This document shows, piece by piece, positions 35,491-46,130 of a DNA stretch of 64,000 nt (position 1 is its first letter; the number at the start of each line of letters is the position of its first letter). Origin of the DNA: Meconema thalassinum (Eukaryota > Arthropoda > Insecta > Orthoptera > Tettigoniidae); contig OX336389.2 of the NCBI GenBank assembly GCA_946902985.2, positions 129,305,572-129,369,571 of the forward strand, in the 5' to 3' direction. The notes under the pieces are model-generated. The model was not told the DNA's origin and made no database searches. It worked only from the letters and a program-made list of their open reading frames with translations. Position numbers and translations under genes: made by a program.

Positions 35491-35697
35491 CACTATAAAT
35501 TGTGTTCAGTATAAATCTTGACATTGAGCAATGTGTGTGTAAATCACTTGTAGTCTAAAATTTGTTCATGTGATTATTATTCTTGACAGTACTTTGAAAA
35601 TTCCACCTTTAGAAAATATCAATCCACTTCATTTATTTTTACTATTATTATTACTGAAGTGACTTGACTAAAATTAAATTAATGTGTATTAGTTAAT

Positions 35698-36371
35698 ATG
35701 GAAGTCTCAACAACCAGCCATGGTAAGCCATGTGCCTACTATAAAGGATATACATATATTGTAAAAACAACCAATAAAGATGGAACTGTTATTTGGCGAT
35801 GTTCAAAACAACGATCTAAAAAGTGTCGAGGAATGATTAAAACAAAAGACTCCAACGTACTTACTTCAAACGAGCATCATTGTGAATCTCAAATTAATAC
35901 ACATTTAAATGGACAAAATACTCTAACCAAGGTAAAAAAAAGCAAGTCCAAGAAAAAAATATTGCTGCTCAAGATAGTGCAGTGATTGTTCTAAATCACT
36001 TATCATGTCCTCAGAAAGTCATGTTGGGATAGTTGGGATAGTCAACGTCTAAGAAGCCCTTAACTCTATCAAAAGCAACGCAGACTATAAAAGAGGTCCC
36101 TGTGGAAAACGAACAAGAGGAAATTGATAGTTCTAGTGATGTTGAGGATGATGATGATGATGAAGATGATAATGATGGTGACAATGACTATCATAATTTT
36201 GATGATAATATTCATAATGAAGAGGATGATGATGATGAAGATGATGATGATGATGAAAGAGAAAAGGATGAGGGTTTTATGTCTATAAAACCATTGCGAC
36301 TTCCCCAGTTTTTAAGAACAAGAGTACCTGGAGAAAGTTGCAAAAGGATCTACAACAAGCGTAGTGTTTAA
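35698..36371 (+). CDS. FLYWCH-type zinc-finger protein with acidic tail, right arm copy
   Basis: The predicted structure is the same as the left copy: exon 1 35,698-35,931, intron 35,932-36,041 (110 bases), exon 2 36,042-36,371, giving about 187 residues. It differs from the left copy by a few replacements (G for R in KGYTY and KDGTV, T for E in KATQ) and a shorter D run. The length change in an A-run that alters the unspliced frame falls inside the proposed intron, and both exons remain open in both arms, which favours the spliced model. The alternative is that FLYWCH and acidic parts are two separate or degenerate frames. AATAAA at 36,441-36,446. No transposase motif is present. Confidence 0.65.
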
Positions 36372-36645
36372 AAGATCCATATCAAACAATGGTAAATAGA
36401 GAAAGTTGTATTCAGTGTGTATCTATTATAAAATGAATTTAATAAAAATATTTTATGGTTATTGTCTGCTTTTTCTTAATTACTATCACTACATCCTCTC
36501 ACTATTAATGCGATTGTTAACCATTGACAGTCTCTAGCTATGTTTAGAAAGAGAGAGTGGACTTAAACAATACACTCTATCTATGGTTTGTGTATCGAGT
36601 ATCATAATAATACAGTATCGCTGAGGCATGTTAAAGCGATAGTTA

Positions 36646-36731
36646 TGTCAGGTAAGGGATTCAAATCCTTGCTTTCTTGTATTGAAAATGTGAACATAAG
36701 TCAAACGCCTTAACCACTCGATCAACCTGAC
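36646..36731 (-). tRNA. tRNA-Leu-like gene, right arm
   Basis: This is the mirror copy of 32,172-32,257. Here the acceptor stem is a perfect 7-bp pair, GTCAGGT with ACCTGAC, plus discriminator A. The anticodon loop (CTTATGT), the variable-arm stem TTTC/GAAA and the A53 change are the same as on the left. The better acceptor stem suggests the left mismatch is the derived change. Confidence 0.6.
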
Positions 36732-37024
36732 AGTTAATAATGTAATTTGTTTTGTGCACTTGAGTGTTTACAAAATTTTCCAGTGTACATTGACTCAACC
36801 ACTTGCTCGTTTTTAAATGTATTTTTGTTGGTTTTTTTTCATTACATTGTAGTTATGAGTCTTGAGAACTGGGTGTTTAATATAGGGTTAAAGGCATCTT
36901 AAAATAATTTTAGAAAAGCTCTCAGGTATCGTGTCATGGGTTTTAGTAATGCATTAAAGTTAGTTGACTAGCATTTACCATTACACAACATTATTTTGGT
37001 AAGCTCTACATGTTGTTTGAATCT

Positions 37025-37417
37025 TCAGCCTTTTGACTGGTTTAATACAGCTCTCCATGACTCCCTGTCCTGAGATAATCGTTTCATCTCTATATAGGTA
37101 CCACACTCTACATCCAAGGCTATCTGTTTAACATATTCTAACCTTGGTCTACCCCTACAGTTCTTGTCCTCAACCCTTTCTTCCATAACTAAGCTTGCTA
37201 TTCCTGGGTGTATGTGTCCTACCAACCTATCGATTTACTTCATTAGCTGTCGCAAAAAAAATCTCTCCTCTCCCACTTGTCTTAATACCTCTTTGTTTGT
37301 AACCCTATTTACACATCTAATCTTCATCATTCTCCTGTAACACCATATTTCAAACACTTCAATTCTCCACTTTTCTGCTACACCAATAGTCCAAGTTTCC
37401 CTTTCATAGAGCGTCAC
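37025..37417 (-). pseudogene. LINE (RTE-like) reverse transcriptase C-terminal tail, right arm
   Basis: The mirror of 31,484-31,876, again in two frames (37,235-37,417 and 37,025-37,225): FEIWCYRRMMKIRC, then GRPRLEYVKQIALD and QDRESWRAVL. The frame change between the two pieces also exists in the left arm, so the fragment was already broken when the arms arose. Confidence 0.8.
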
Positions 37418-38329
37418 GCTCCAGACGAAAGGTCTTCAAAAAATGACATCCTAATACCTAAATCTATATTCAATGTCAACAAATTCTGTAGAAATGCTTT
37501 CCTTGCCTGAGCTACATAAGAATGCTAATCATCTCTGGTATAATGTCTTGTTTATCAAACATAGTCGCTCAGTAGGCCTATGCATTTGTTGTATGTAACC
37601 CAAAATAGCAAACAGTTTTTTCTAAAACCCTACTCACTGGTCAATAACAAGCATAGTCGCCAAAATGTTTCGTTGGTTGTTAACTCATGTCTGGTTAGTC
37701 AATTCTTATTGCAAGGCCAGTCAACACCTAAAAATTCATCTTAACATATAGTCTAATCATCTTTCTATCTACATACCAGTGTCTAATGAATAGTCAATAT
37801 TAGTTTGGTCTTTACCTAAAATCTAAAATCTAATATCAAATTTCTAAAATCTAAAACCAAAGCCGTATAAAGAAAGTGTCATGTCAAGTTATAGGACACC
37901 TTAAGAGACCAAATCCCATTATTAGTTTATAAAACTCAAATTAGTAACCTTGCCATTTTGGGATATTTAAGTAAATGCATGCATCATAGGAAAAATCATA
38001 AAAAAATATTCTTAATACAAGTCGTCGCATGACCCTCTTCAATCAATGCTTCACAAAATATCGATTCATCCATTGAACATGGTCACAGTGATCGACGACA
38101 TGCTCGTTTAAACACAACCGGTACTATCTCTCTCTACTAAAAAAAAAATTAAAATTTTTTCAAAAAATTTTAAAAATCCAAATTTTCAAAAATATGTGGT
38201 TAGGCCCTTTGTCAAAATTTCAAAAAATAAATAATAAATTCAAGAAGAGATTGTCGCCCTGAGTCTTATAACACCTCATGTGTCTAAATCTGATTATTGG
38301 TTCCCCTTTTTTCCTGTAAAATCTACATG

Positions 38330-39290
38330 CATTGTTTAGGGGTAAAAATGACCAATCGTGGTAAAAGAGTATTAAATGACCAATGTTTTGAGCTATCACA
38401 CCTAATTTTAAGTTTCATAGTTTCCAAGATATCGATTTTTTAAATTTTGGGGTAGTTTTCACCCCTTTACTATTTTTCATCAAAAACAGAAGATCTTTGG
38501 TTCATTTATAATTTTTAGGCGTTTAACACATTTTTCCCTGTAAAAACACTATTCACTGTTTTAGGGGTGAAATGACCTATCGTGGTATAAGCGTATGTCA
38601 TGACCTATTTTTAAAGCTATCACACTTAATTTTAAGGTTCATAATTTCCAAGAAAAATGAAAATCCACAGCCTGCTTCCAGTCTCCGACCGGGTCAGGAA
38701 TGGAATGAATGAAGCCCCTATCTAGCGGCGAGGATATGAACTGTGCCGGCTGCCGAGGCCTGACGCACTCCTCTGGGGCAATGATTAAATGAATGACAGA
38801 TGAAATGAAATGATAGTGGAGAGTGTTGCTGGAATGAAATGTTGACAGGGAAAACCGGAGTACCCGGAGAAAAACCTGTCTGCCTCCGTTCTGTCCAGCA
38901 CAGATCTCACATGGAGTGACCGGGATTTGAACCACGGACTCAGCGGTGAGAGGCCGACGTGCTGCCGCCTGAGCCACGGAGGCTGTCTCATAATTTCCAA
39001 GATAACGATTTTTTTTTTTTTTTGGGGGGGGGGGTAGTTTTAACCCTCCTACTAGTTTTTCATCAAAAACAAAAGATCTTAGGTTCATTTATCATTTTTA
39101 AGTGTTTAACCCCTTTTTCCCTGTAACATTACTATTTACTATTTTAGGGGTGAAATGACCTATCGTGGTAAAAGCGTATCTTATGATCTATTTGTTAAAG
39201 CTATCACACATAATTTTAGGGTTTTTAGTTTCCACGATATCGATTTTCCAATTTGGGAATGGGGGGATAGTTTCACCCCCCAAGGGGGAA
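38330..39290. repeat. ~230-bp direct repeats, right arm (mirror), interrupted by a SINE
   Basis: The same blocks as 29,890-30,540 in inverse orientation. Unit order is preserved, and a SINE sits in the middle unit. Confidence 0.75.
38654..38987 (-). mobile_element. tRNA-derived SINE, family 5, in the right arm only
   Basis: On the minus strand it starts GCCTCCGTGGCTCAGG with a B-box GGTTCAAATCCCGG, then GTGAGATCTGTGCTGG and TACTCCGGTTTTCCCTG. It is flanked by the 15-bp duplication TCATAATTTCCAAGA at 38,639-38,653 and 38,988-39,002. The left arm has the empty site. Confidence 0.92.
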
Positions 39291-39499
39291 CATCGTACCA
39301 ATTGCTAGGACCCCTCATACAAGTCACTAGCATGATTGGTTCGCGAGATATTAACAAAAGTGTGGTTAGGCCCTTTGTCAAAATTTCAAAAATACATTCT
39401 AAAAGGGGGCTTCATCCCAAGTCCTACAATACCTCATACAAGTTCCTAGCCTTATTAGTCCGTTAGTTAAGCCCTTTGGCACACTTTGGATAAATTCAT

Positions 39500-39930
39500 G
39501 GGCCAGTCCAAAGGGACCGGTCTAAAGGGATTAGTTAAAATGACTTGTCAACAGGGACCCATCAACAAGGACCCGTCAACAATGGCCTGTCCAAAATGAC
39601 CTGTCAACAGTGACCCGTCAACAAGGACCCGTCCACAGGGACTCGCCAACAAGGACCCGTCCACAGGGACTCGTCAACAATGACCCGTCCAAAGGGACTC
39701 GTCAGCAATGACCCGTCAACAATGATCCATCCACAGGGGCCCATCAACAGGGACCCGTCAAAAAGGATCCATCAAAAAAGACCCCCTGCCAAAAGGGCCC
39801 GTCCAAGGGGGGGGGGGGGGCTAGTCAACAGGGACCAGTCCAAAGGGACAAATCAACAGAGATCAATCAAAAGGGACCAATCAACAGGGATCAATCCAAA
39901 GGGGCTATCACCTCAAGGCTTGACATATCC
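39500..39930. repeat. 14-bp minisatellite, right arm (mirror)
   Basis: Tandem GTCAACAGGGACCC-type units, the inverse of 29,270-29,690. Confidence 0.85.
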
Positions 39931-40413
39931 CTCTTTGATTATTGGTTTGCCGATCGACAAGCGTCACTTAAACTACTTTTTGATCACCACTCGTAGGTTG
40001 GGTTAGGTTAGGTTACACTACAGCTGTCATCTTTAAAAAGCCCGCCCTCTTATAAAAGCTATGAGTGGGCATGCATAAAAACAAAAAAACCAGCATGTTA
40101 ATTCATATTGGCTATCCACCGCACACATGTCTCTGGTGTGGAACAAAGTTTCATTCCATATCGGCATTCAAACTCTCACATGTTGCACTTGGAAAGAGAG
40201 ATTCTCTAAAAAGTTACAATTTCACCCCCTAGTGGGGGTTGGTTTTATTTTTGGGGTGGAAATATGTTGTCCATTGGAAAGGGGGTGTCAGCCCGAGTTC
40301 AACGACACCTCATTCGTCAAAATCCGACCACGGGTTTGGGAGTTATCGGGCTGCCGCCATCTTGTGAGGTGGGGAGGTGGAGGTGGTGCTAGAACCCCCA
40401 CAAAACCACTACT

Positions 40414-40419
40414 TTTATC
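40414..40419. repeat. Target-site duplication of the giant palindrome, right
   Basis: TTTATC directly follows the terminal CCACTACT. Confidence 0.7.
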
Positions 40420-40702
40420 CAAGCCACTTTCTTGGGAGGCTGTAAGTCAGTTACATAAGTTACTGTAGGCTACGTAGCTGAATATTGCAAGTAAATATAA
40501 TGGTCTTGTTGTGTTGATTCACAAACACCAAATTCTTTGCACACTTCTTTGCGAACCTCCCACTTTCAATGTTGTCAATCAATTACATTTTTTTTTGCTT
40601 AGAGAAAACTGTTGTCGCTTAGTAGACATTGTAATGATACCGTAGCGCGTTTACTCCCAAAACAGACTGAACTCTGACAACAGAAACAATGCAGAACGTC
40701 AC

Positions 40703-40763
40703 ACTAAGTTATAGTTAGTTATTGCTGTTTTAAGGGGCGGAACTACGAGGTCATCTGCCCCAC
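40703..40763 (-). mobile_element. Hairpin mini-retroposon copy
   Basis: On the minus strand: GGGGCAGATGACCTCG, TAGTTCCGCCCC, CTTAAAACAGCAATAACTAA. No convincing direct repeat was found around it. Confidence 0.6.
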
Positions 40764-41236
40764 AGTACAGTAAAATAGGTATGGATAATACAGTACAGTA
40801 CCTAGTTCGATGCAGAGAGCGAAGAGGGAAAACAACAGGAAAAGAGAGGCACCACTTTCTTATGTAGAGGTCATGAACCTACTATCTTTCCTATACAGAG
40901 GTAAACGAGTCCAACACAACTGTCTTATCCTGAGGTACAAAAGTTTTTTGTATAACGTTTTTCACCGTAAAATTGACGGGACCAAGAAATTTCTTTCTAA
41001 TACGGAGGTTCAATGCAGGGTCATTGAAAAAGGTCACTGCAATTTCAAAAAATCATACCTCCCGTTGTAAGTGAGATAAATTAATAATTCTACCTGAAAA
41101 CTAATCGGGTACTCATCGATATTTAGTTTTCGATGTGACTGTACTCCGTCCGTTACCTTCAGCCGATGCGCAGAATGAGTGCGCGACATGAAGCTGCCAT
41201 GCCGGTCCTATTCAATGGCCTCCTAGAAGTCCCGAC

Positions 41237-41467
41237 TTGACACCCCAAGACCTTTTTTTATGGGGATGTGTAAAAAACATTGTAATCAGTGAACAGGTCA
41301 GAGATCTGCAACATTTAAGACAAAGAATCACCACTGCTGTTATAACAATCACGCCTGAGATGATCCAGCGCACCTTGGCCAAAATCGACTATCGACTGCA
41401 TGTTTGCAGAGCAACCAAGGGAGCGCACATAGAAATATTATCAGGTATGAGAAAAGAAACTTTTTGA
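41237..41467 (+). pseudogene. Mariner/Tc1-type transposase, C-terminal fragment
   Basis: SPDLTPQDLFLWGCVKNIV (beginning ~41,226) holds the third catalytic acidic residue and the following LWG motif. It is followed by VRDLQHLRQRI and TPEMIQRTLAKIDYRL. It is homologous to the minus-strand fragment at 55,232-55,600. The N-terminal half is missing. Confidence 0.8.
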
Positions 41468-41714
41468 GTTGGTGAATTTAAGATATTTTTTTAAATCGAT
41501 TTTACCCGCCAGGTTGGTGGCTCCCACGGACTCAGCGAGGGAACTCACCACTACCACCTCTATGGACAGTGTCCTATAGCTGGGACCATCTGGTCGGAGT
41601 GGATACAACTGAGGAGGTATGATCAGCACCATCGCCAGGCGGCCTCACCTGCAAAGTGAACAGGAGCCTCATGAGGGAACGGAGGGGGAGATTAGGATGG
41701 ATAGGCAAGGAAGA

Positions 41715-41975
41715 GGGAAGGAGACGGCCTTGGCCTTACAGTAGGTAATATCCCGGCATTTGCCCGAAGACGAAGTGGGAAACCACGGAAAACCACTTCG
41801 AGGATGGCTGAGGTGGGAATCGAAACCCCTCTACTCATTTGGACCCCCAAGGCTGAGTAGACCCCGTTCCAGCCCTCATACCACTTTTCAAAGTTCATAG
41901 CAGAGCCGGGAATCAAACCCAGGACCTCCGGGTTGGCAGCTAACCATGCTGACCGCTACGTTACGGAGGTGGCTA
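41715..41975 (-). mobile_element. SINE family 1, 5' two-thirds
   Basis: The central domain (GGCATTTGCCCGAAGAC, GTGGGAAACCACGG), the body and a tRNA-like head (GGAATCAAACCCAGGACC) lie on the minus strand, inside the mariner-type element. Confidence 0.8.
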
Positions 41976-42129
41976 TAACAAAAAGAATACTCGTTTTAAT
42001 ATCTGAAATAGTTCCTGAGCTATGAATTTTTGAAATTGCTGCAACCTTTTTTGTGGACCCTGTATTACCAGGTTCGAATGTAGGCTATAATATAATTTTA
42101 TTCACGCAGCCAATGACCATTTATTTTAT

Positions 42130-42295
42130 TTTCAGGACGGGTCAGGGAAGGGATTTCGGAAGGAAATTGGCCGTGGACAAGTTGAAAGGAACCGTTCCGG
42201 CATTTGCCTTGTGGTGAAAATGGGAAACCACGAAAACCATTTTAGGACGGCCGAGGTGGGATACGAACCCACGCTTTCCCGGTGCCAGCAAGGCA
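42130..42295 (-). mobile_element. SINE family 4, fragment sharing the central domain
   Basis: On the minus strand: GGTTCGTATCCCACCTCGG, then TGGTTTTCGTGGTTTCCC and GGCAAATGCCGGAACGG, then a different 3' part (CGGCCAATTTCCTTCC). Confidence 0.65.
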
Positions 42296-42349
42296 CGAAG
42301 AATTTAATGAGAAGTGGTAACAGCACGCAATTTTTCTGGTGCCTCTGAA

Positions 42350-42605
42350 TGAAAATGAAAATCCACAACCTGCTTCCAGTTGACAGATCGGTTCAAAGAC
42401 TGGAATGAATGAAGCCCCCATCTAGCGGCGAGGATATGAACTGTGCTGGCCGCCGAAGCCTGTCGCACTCTCCTAGGGCACAGTGAAGAGTGTTGCTGGA
42501 ATGACATTGTGACAGGGAAAACCGGAGTACCCGGAGAAATACCTGTCTGCCTCCGCTTTGTCCAGCACAAATCTCACTTGGAGTGACCAGGAATTGAACC
42601 CCGGA
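42350..42605 (-). mobile_element. SINE family 5 copy, partial head
   Basis: It matches 38,654-38,987 over GGAGTACCCGGAGAAA, CATCTAGCGGCGAGGA and TGAAAATCCACA. The tRNA-like head ends at the B-box (GAATTGAACCCCGG). Confidence 0.85.
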
Positions 42606-42723
42606 CGGTGCCTCTGAATGACGAATCTTAATAAATAAACAAGCATTTCTTTCTGGCTATATTGTCTAACCATCATCGTGCTCAAAGTGTAGAGTTTCAA
42701 TTGGCACTGGATAGGCTATATCT

Positions 42724-43114
42724 TAGGCCACCCCGTGGTGTTTTAGCAGGCTTTATTGGCTGTCGCCCCAGAGGTCAGGGTTCAATTCTCAGCTCTGCCA
42801 AGAAATTTAATTCGGGTCTGCGGGCTGCAACGGTGTACACTCAGCCTCATGATGCAGATCCAAGAAGAGGCTGATTAAATTCCCCCTCAGTCATCCTAGA
42901 AGTGGTTTTCCGTGGTTTCTCATGTCTTATCCAGGCAAATGTCGGGATGGTCCCAAATACAAGACCACGGTCACCTCAATGCAAATCCTCGCCTTAGTTA
43001 CGAATCAACACAATAATAGACACAATAATGCAGAATATCAGACAAATTCTACACACAAAGTAAACGTCGATGTCCAAGCTCCTAAATGAAACGACAACAA
43101 CAACAACGACAACA
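42724..43114 (+). mobile_element. SINE family 1, full length, diverged
   Basis: A complete head-to-tail family-1 order with a CAACAACAACAACGACAAC tail. Confidence 0.82.
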
Positions 43115-43359
43115 AAAGTATATCTTAGAGAAAAAAAAAGGAGTAAATCACACTGGGGTAAGAAAGCAATTAGGCTACTCATACACGAGAAAGGATCGCA
43201 AAGCTCATATATATTGCATATTCCTTACAATGAGTACCGTACTTCTAAAACACTGTTGTCTGACAACCTTCGGTAATCCTCTAGGATGACCATGCACAAA
43301 TTGCCTTTACTGATAAATAGAGACTTGCAAATTTCGTGGGTACATTCACCTCTTTACTG

Positions 43360-43778
43360 GCCCACCTCGTTGCGTAGTGGCTATCATTCATGGCTGTCAC
43401 CGCGGTGGCCCGGGTTCGATTCCCGGCTCTGTCAAGAAATTTAATTCTGGTCTGAGGGCTGGAACGGGGTACACTCAGCCTCATGAGGCAAAACTGAGAA
43501 GAGGCGGGTTCGATTCCTACCTCAGCAACCTTGGAAGTAGTTCACCATGGTTTCCCACTTCTACTCCAGGCAAATGCCGGGAAGGAACCTAACGTAAGGC
43601 CATGGCCGCTTCATACCCAAATACCTTATTTTCAAATAGACACTCTAGTACAGACATCACAGTGACACAGGTTATCAGACACATTCTACACACACCTAAT
43701 TAGACGGGACGAATTTACTACGATGTCGAAGAGCCCCTAATGAATCAACCACAACAACAACAACAACAACAACAGCAA
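43360..43778 (+). mobile_element. SINE family 1, full length, well preserved
   Basis: The head (TTGCGTAGTGGCTATCATTC, CCGGGTTCGATTCCCGGCTC) has good A and B boxes. A complete body and a (CAA)n tail follow. A useful reference copy for the family. Confidence 0.92.
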
Positions 43779-43825
43779 AAACCTCTAGGCAGGACTCTAC
43801 ATTAGTCTTCATACTTAAGCAGACA

Positions 43826-44112
43826 TGGCCGGCCCCGTGGTATTGGGGTAGTGAGTCTGCCTCTCATCCGGAGGCCCCAGGTTCGGTTCCCGGCTCCGTC
43901 AGGGATTTTAGAAACTTACGTGAAGGCTGAAGTGGGGTGCACTCAGCCTCGTGAGGACAATTGAGTAGCTGTCTGAGAGTGAGGCAGCGCCCCGATCACG
44001 AAAACCAAGATTAACGGTCGAGAGGACCTGATGCGCTGATCACGCCAAATGGCTGGGCAGCGGTCGCTTGGTAGGCCTAGGCCCTTAATGGACTGTAGTG
44101 CCGGGGGTTATT
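43826..44112 (+). mobile_element. tRNA-derived SINE, family 3
   Basis: The head GGCCGGCCCCGTGGTATTGG and B-box GGTTCGGTTCCCGG are followed by TGCACTCAGCCTCGTGAGG. The 3' end is AATGGACTGTAGTGCCGGGG with a TTATTATT tail. The second copy is at 59,645-59,952. Confidence 0.88.
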
Positions 44113-44949
44113 ATTTATTATCAAGGCCCGGATTCTGATGACATGTCATCTTTTAAATGGTTCACCACGGACATTGCTAACTTACATACAAATCCTATTC
44201 ATGGCCCCCAGAAATGAATATTTATTAAGTAATTTCTTCGTCATTTATCAAAGTATTTTATTTTTAGGTAATTATCTCACTTTTCGTGTCATTATTATGC
44301 CATTTTATGGAATTCATTAGAATATTTTATACGTTTTGAGTCATTTTCTCACATGTTTAATGGTTTATGATGATTTTTTTGCGTATGGTAAAGGATATTA
44401 ACGGCACTGGAAGTAAGAATGAGATTTTTCACAACTTTGTTCAACCCTTATTTCTTGGAATATCCAGGAGACACACTGAGCTTGCAACTAATCCGGAAGA
44501 GATGTTGAAATCGAGGGGGGTAGGAAAACAGTCAACAGTAGGCCAAGTCAGTTTCATTCAAATTTTTAGGTCATTTTTTAAAGTTTTCGGGTCATTTTAT
44601 GGGATTTTTCCAGTCATTTTATAGGTCATTGTTTAAACATGTTTAGGTCATCAAAATCCGGGCCCTGTTTATTATATTACTTAAGCTGACATCCTATGTT
44701 CATTGGCTGCCACCTTTACGGGAAACCATTTCTACTGAAGACTGATTCGCATATGATTGACTCATTCTGTTGTAAACTGTTGTGGAGCCCTCCAATGCAG
44801 GTCAAGCAGGCTGTGACCCAATCTCAAGAGCAGCAGTTAACAGGTGTTTAAAATGTAACTATTTACCAAACGAAGACGCAAATGTTTCCTTTCATTCACT
44901 GCTGTTTAAGTTTCTGGAAACTGCCAACGATCCAACTTTTGTTTTGGTT
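44113..44949. other. Unassigned DNA
   Basis: It has T-rich stretches containing repeated TAGGTCATTTT-like motifs (44,560-44,650). No gene is recognised. Confidence 0.35.
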
Positions 44950-45290
44950 GATGATGAATCATTCAGGGGACATGTGACATCGTGGTCATGTAGCCCCGCG
45001 TATTAAGGTGTGTTATAGTGATGTCTGCAATAGTGTGTATATTTGTAATTGAGGCTGGGATTTGGATTGAAGACCCTTGGCCTTAAAATAGGAAACATCC
45101 CGGCATTTTACCAGGAGGAGAAGTGTGAAAACCACGGAAACCACTGCTGAGGAGGAAATTGAACCCATCTCTTCTCAGTTTTGTTACACGAGGTTGAGGG
45201 TAGCCGGTTCCAACCCTCAGACCAGAATTGTATTTCTTGTAGAACTGGAGTCAATACCAAGACTTTTGTATCCAGAGGTGGCTGATCTAA
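44950..45290 (-). mobile_element. SINE family 1, degenerate
   Basis: The minus-strand 3' end (CATCGTGGTCATGTAGCCCC), central domain (CCCGGCATTTTACCAGG) and body (CTTCTCAGTTTTGTTACACG) are visible. Confidence 0.75.
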
Positions 45291-46130
45291 TTTCTGCAAC
45301 TTTTCTTAATATCTCCTGCGAAACGGCAGTAAAAAGACGTAACCAGGATGATTTTTCCAACACCAAGAAGCCAGGCGTTGTTTCTGTATGTCGCTGTCAC
45401 ATACACTATGAAAGAGCAGCTCATGTGTTTGGCACCACACCCATAAACGACCATCACATCGCTAAGCACCGCGCTGCGTCATTCAACCTTCGAATGGTTT
45501 CTTTAAGGACATCATTGGAGCTATGTTGCATGGTGGCAAGGCGTGTGAAAAATCTGGCAAGTAATGTACGCGAGTGCTATCCACTTACCACCACAAGTTT
45601 GCTGATGGTCCTAGTTTAAACCTCGGAAACGATATTAAGTCTATTCTAGGCTATGGTCTCCGTGCGATCCACAACGGCATAGCTAGCACGCCAAGTGTGC
45701 AACTGCAAAGGCTGGACGCACTAATACTAAACCAAGCCCAGAGATACGGGGTTTGAATACCGGCGTTAATATCGGCCGGCCACAGTGTGGCTTCCCTCCG
45801 TTGTTATCCCATAATTCCTCCAGGCAAATGTCGGAATTATAGCCTACCTATCAGCCCTATGAACATGGGTGTGTGATGAATTTGTCTGATAACCTGTATT
45901 ATTGTGATATCCGTATTAGCGAGTGTACGACTAGCCTACCTGGAGTAGAAAATAACTTATACATAGGATAGCTGAGGTGGACATCAAGCCCACCTCATTT
46001 CAGATATCCTCACGAAGCTGAGGGTACAGAAATGCAGTTGTTGGTCCATAATTCAACTTATTGAAAGATTCGGGAATCGAACCTGGGTTCTATTAGGGTA
46101 CGAGTCTCAATGTGAGGCCCATACAACAAA
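45291..46130. other. Unassigned DNA with SINE scraps
   Basis: Central-domain-like sequence (TTCCTCCAGGCAAATGTCGG) lies near 45,808-45,830 and a 3'-end-like piece near 45,890. No gene is recognised. Confidence 0.4.

Larger units (their letters stand above)
28774..40413. mobile_element. Giant palindromic (foldback) element, 11.6 kb
   Basis: The two halves are inverted copies, from AGTAGTGGTTTTGTGGGGGT at 28,774 to the complementary CCACTACT ending at 40,413, with the turn near 35,009. The element is bounded by the direct repeat TTTATC at 28,768-28,773 and 40,414-40,419. Each arm carries, from outside in: a 14-bp minisatellite, ~230-bp direct repeats, a captured LINE RT tail, a tRNA-Leu-like gene, a FLYWCH-type gene and a 16-bp minisatellite. 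The arms differ by point changes, array length (about 1.58 kb left, 0.48 kb right), a hairpin insertion on the left and a SINE on the right. No transposase or integrase is recognised. Foldback elements and Polinton-type elements are the nearest known comparisons. Confidence 0.85.
41016..42061 (+). mobile_element. Mariner/Tc1-type transposon, degraded, with SINE inserted
   Basis: The left end CAGGGTCATTGAAAAAGGTC (41,016) and the complemented right end CAGGGTCCACAAAAAAGGTT (to 42,061) are inverted repeats. Both continue with CAATTTCAAAAA. TA follows the right end. A transposase tail lies inside, and SINE sequence occupies the 3' half. Confidence 0.78.

Noticed and set aside
38639..39088. 149-residue minus-strand frame in the right arm
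   Set aside because: It is the SINE plus flanking arm sequence; the left arm lacks it.
40007..40020. Telomere-like TTAGG repeats
   Set aside because: Only two or three short GGTTAGGTTAG units occur, also mirrored near 29,178; far too short.
45125..45619. 164-residue open frame
   Set aside because: Its first part is an inverted SINE and the rest shows no known domain; chance frame.
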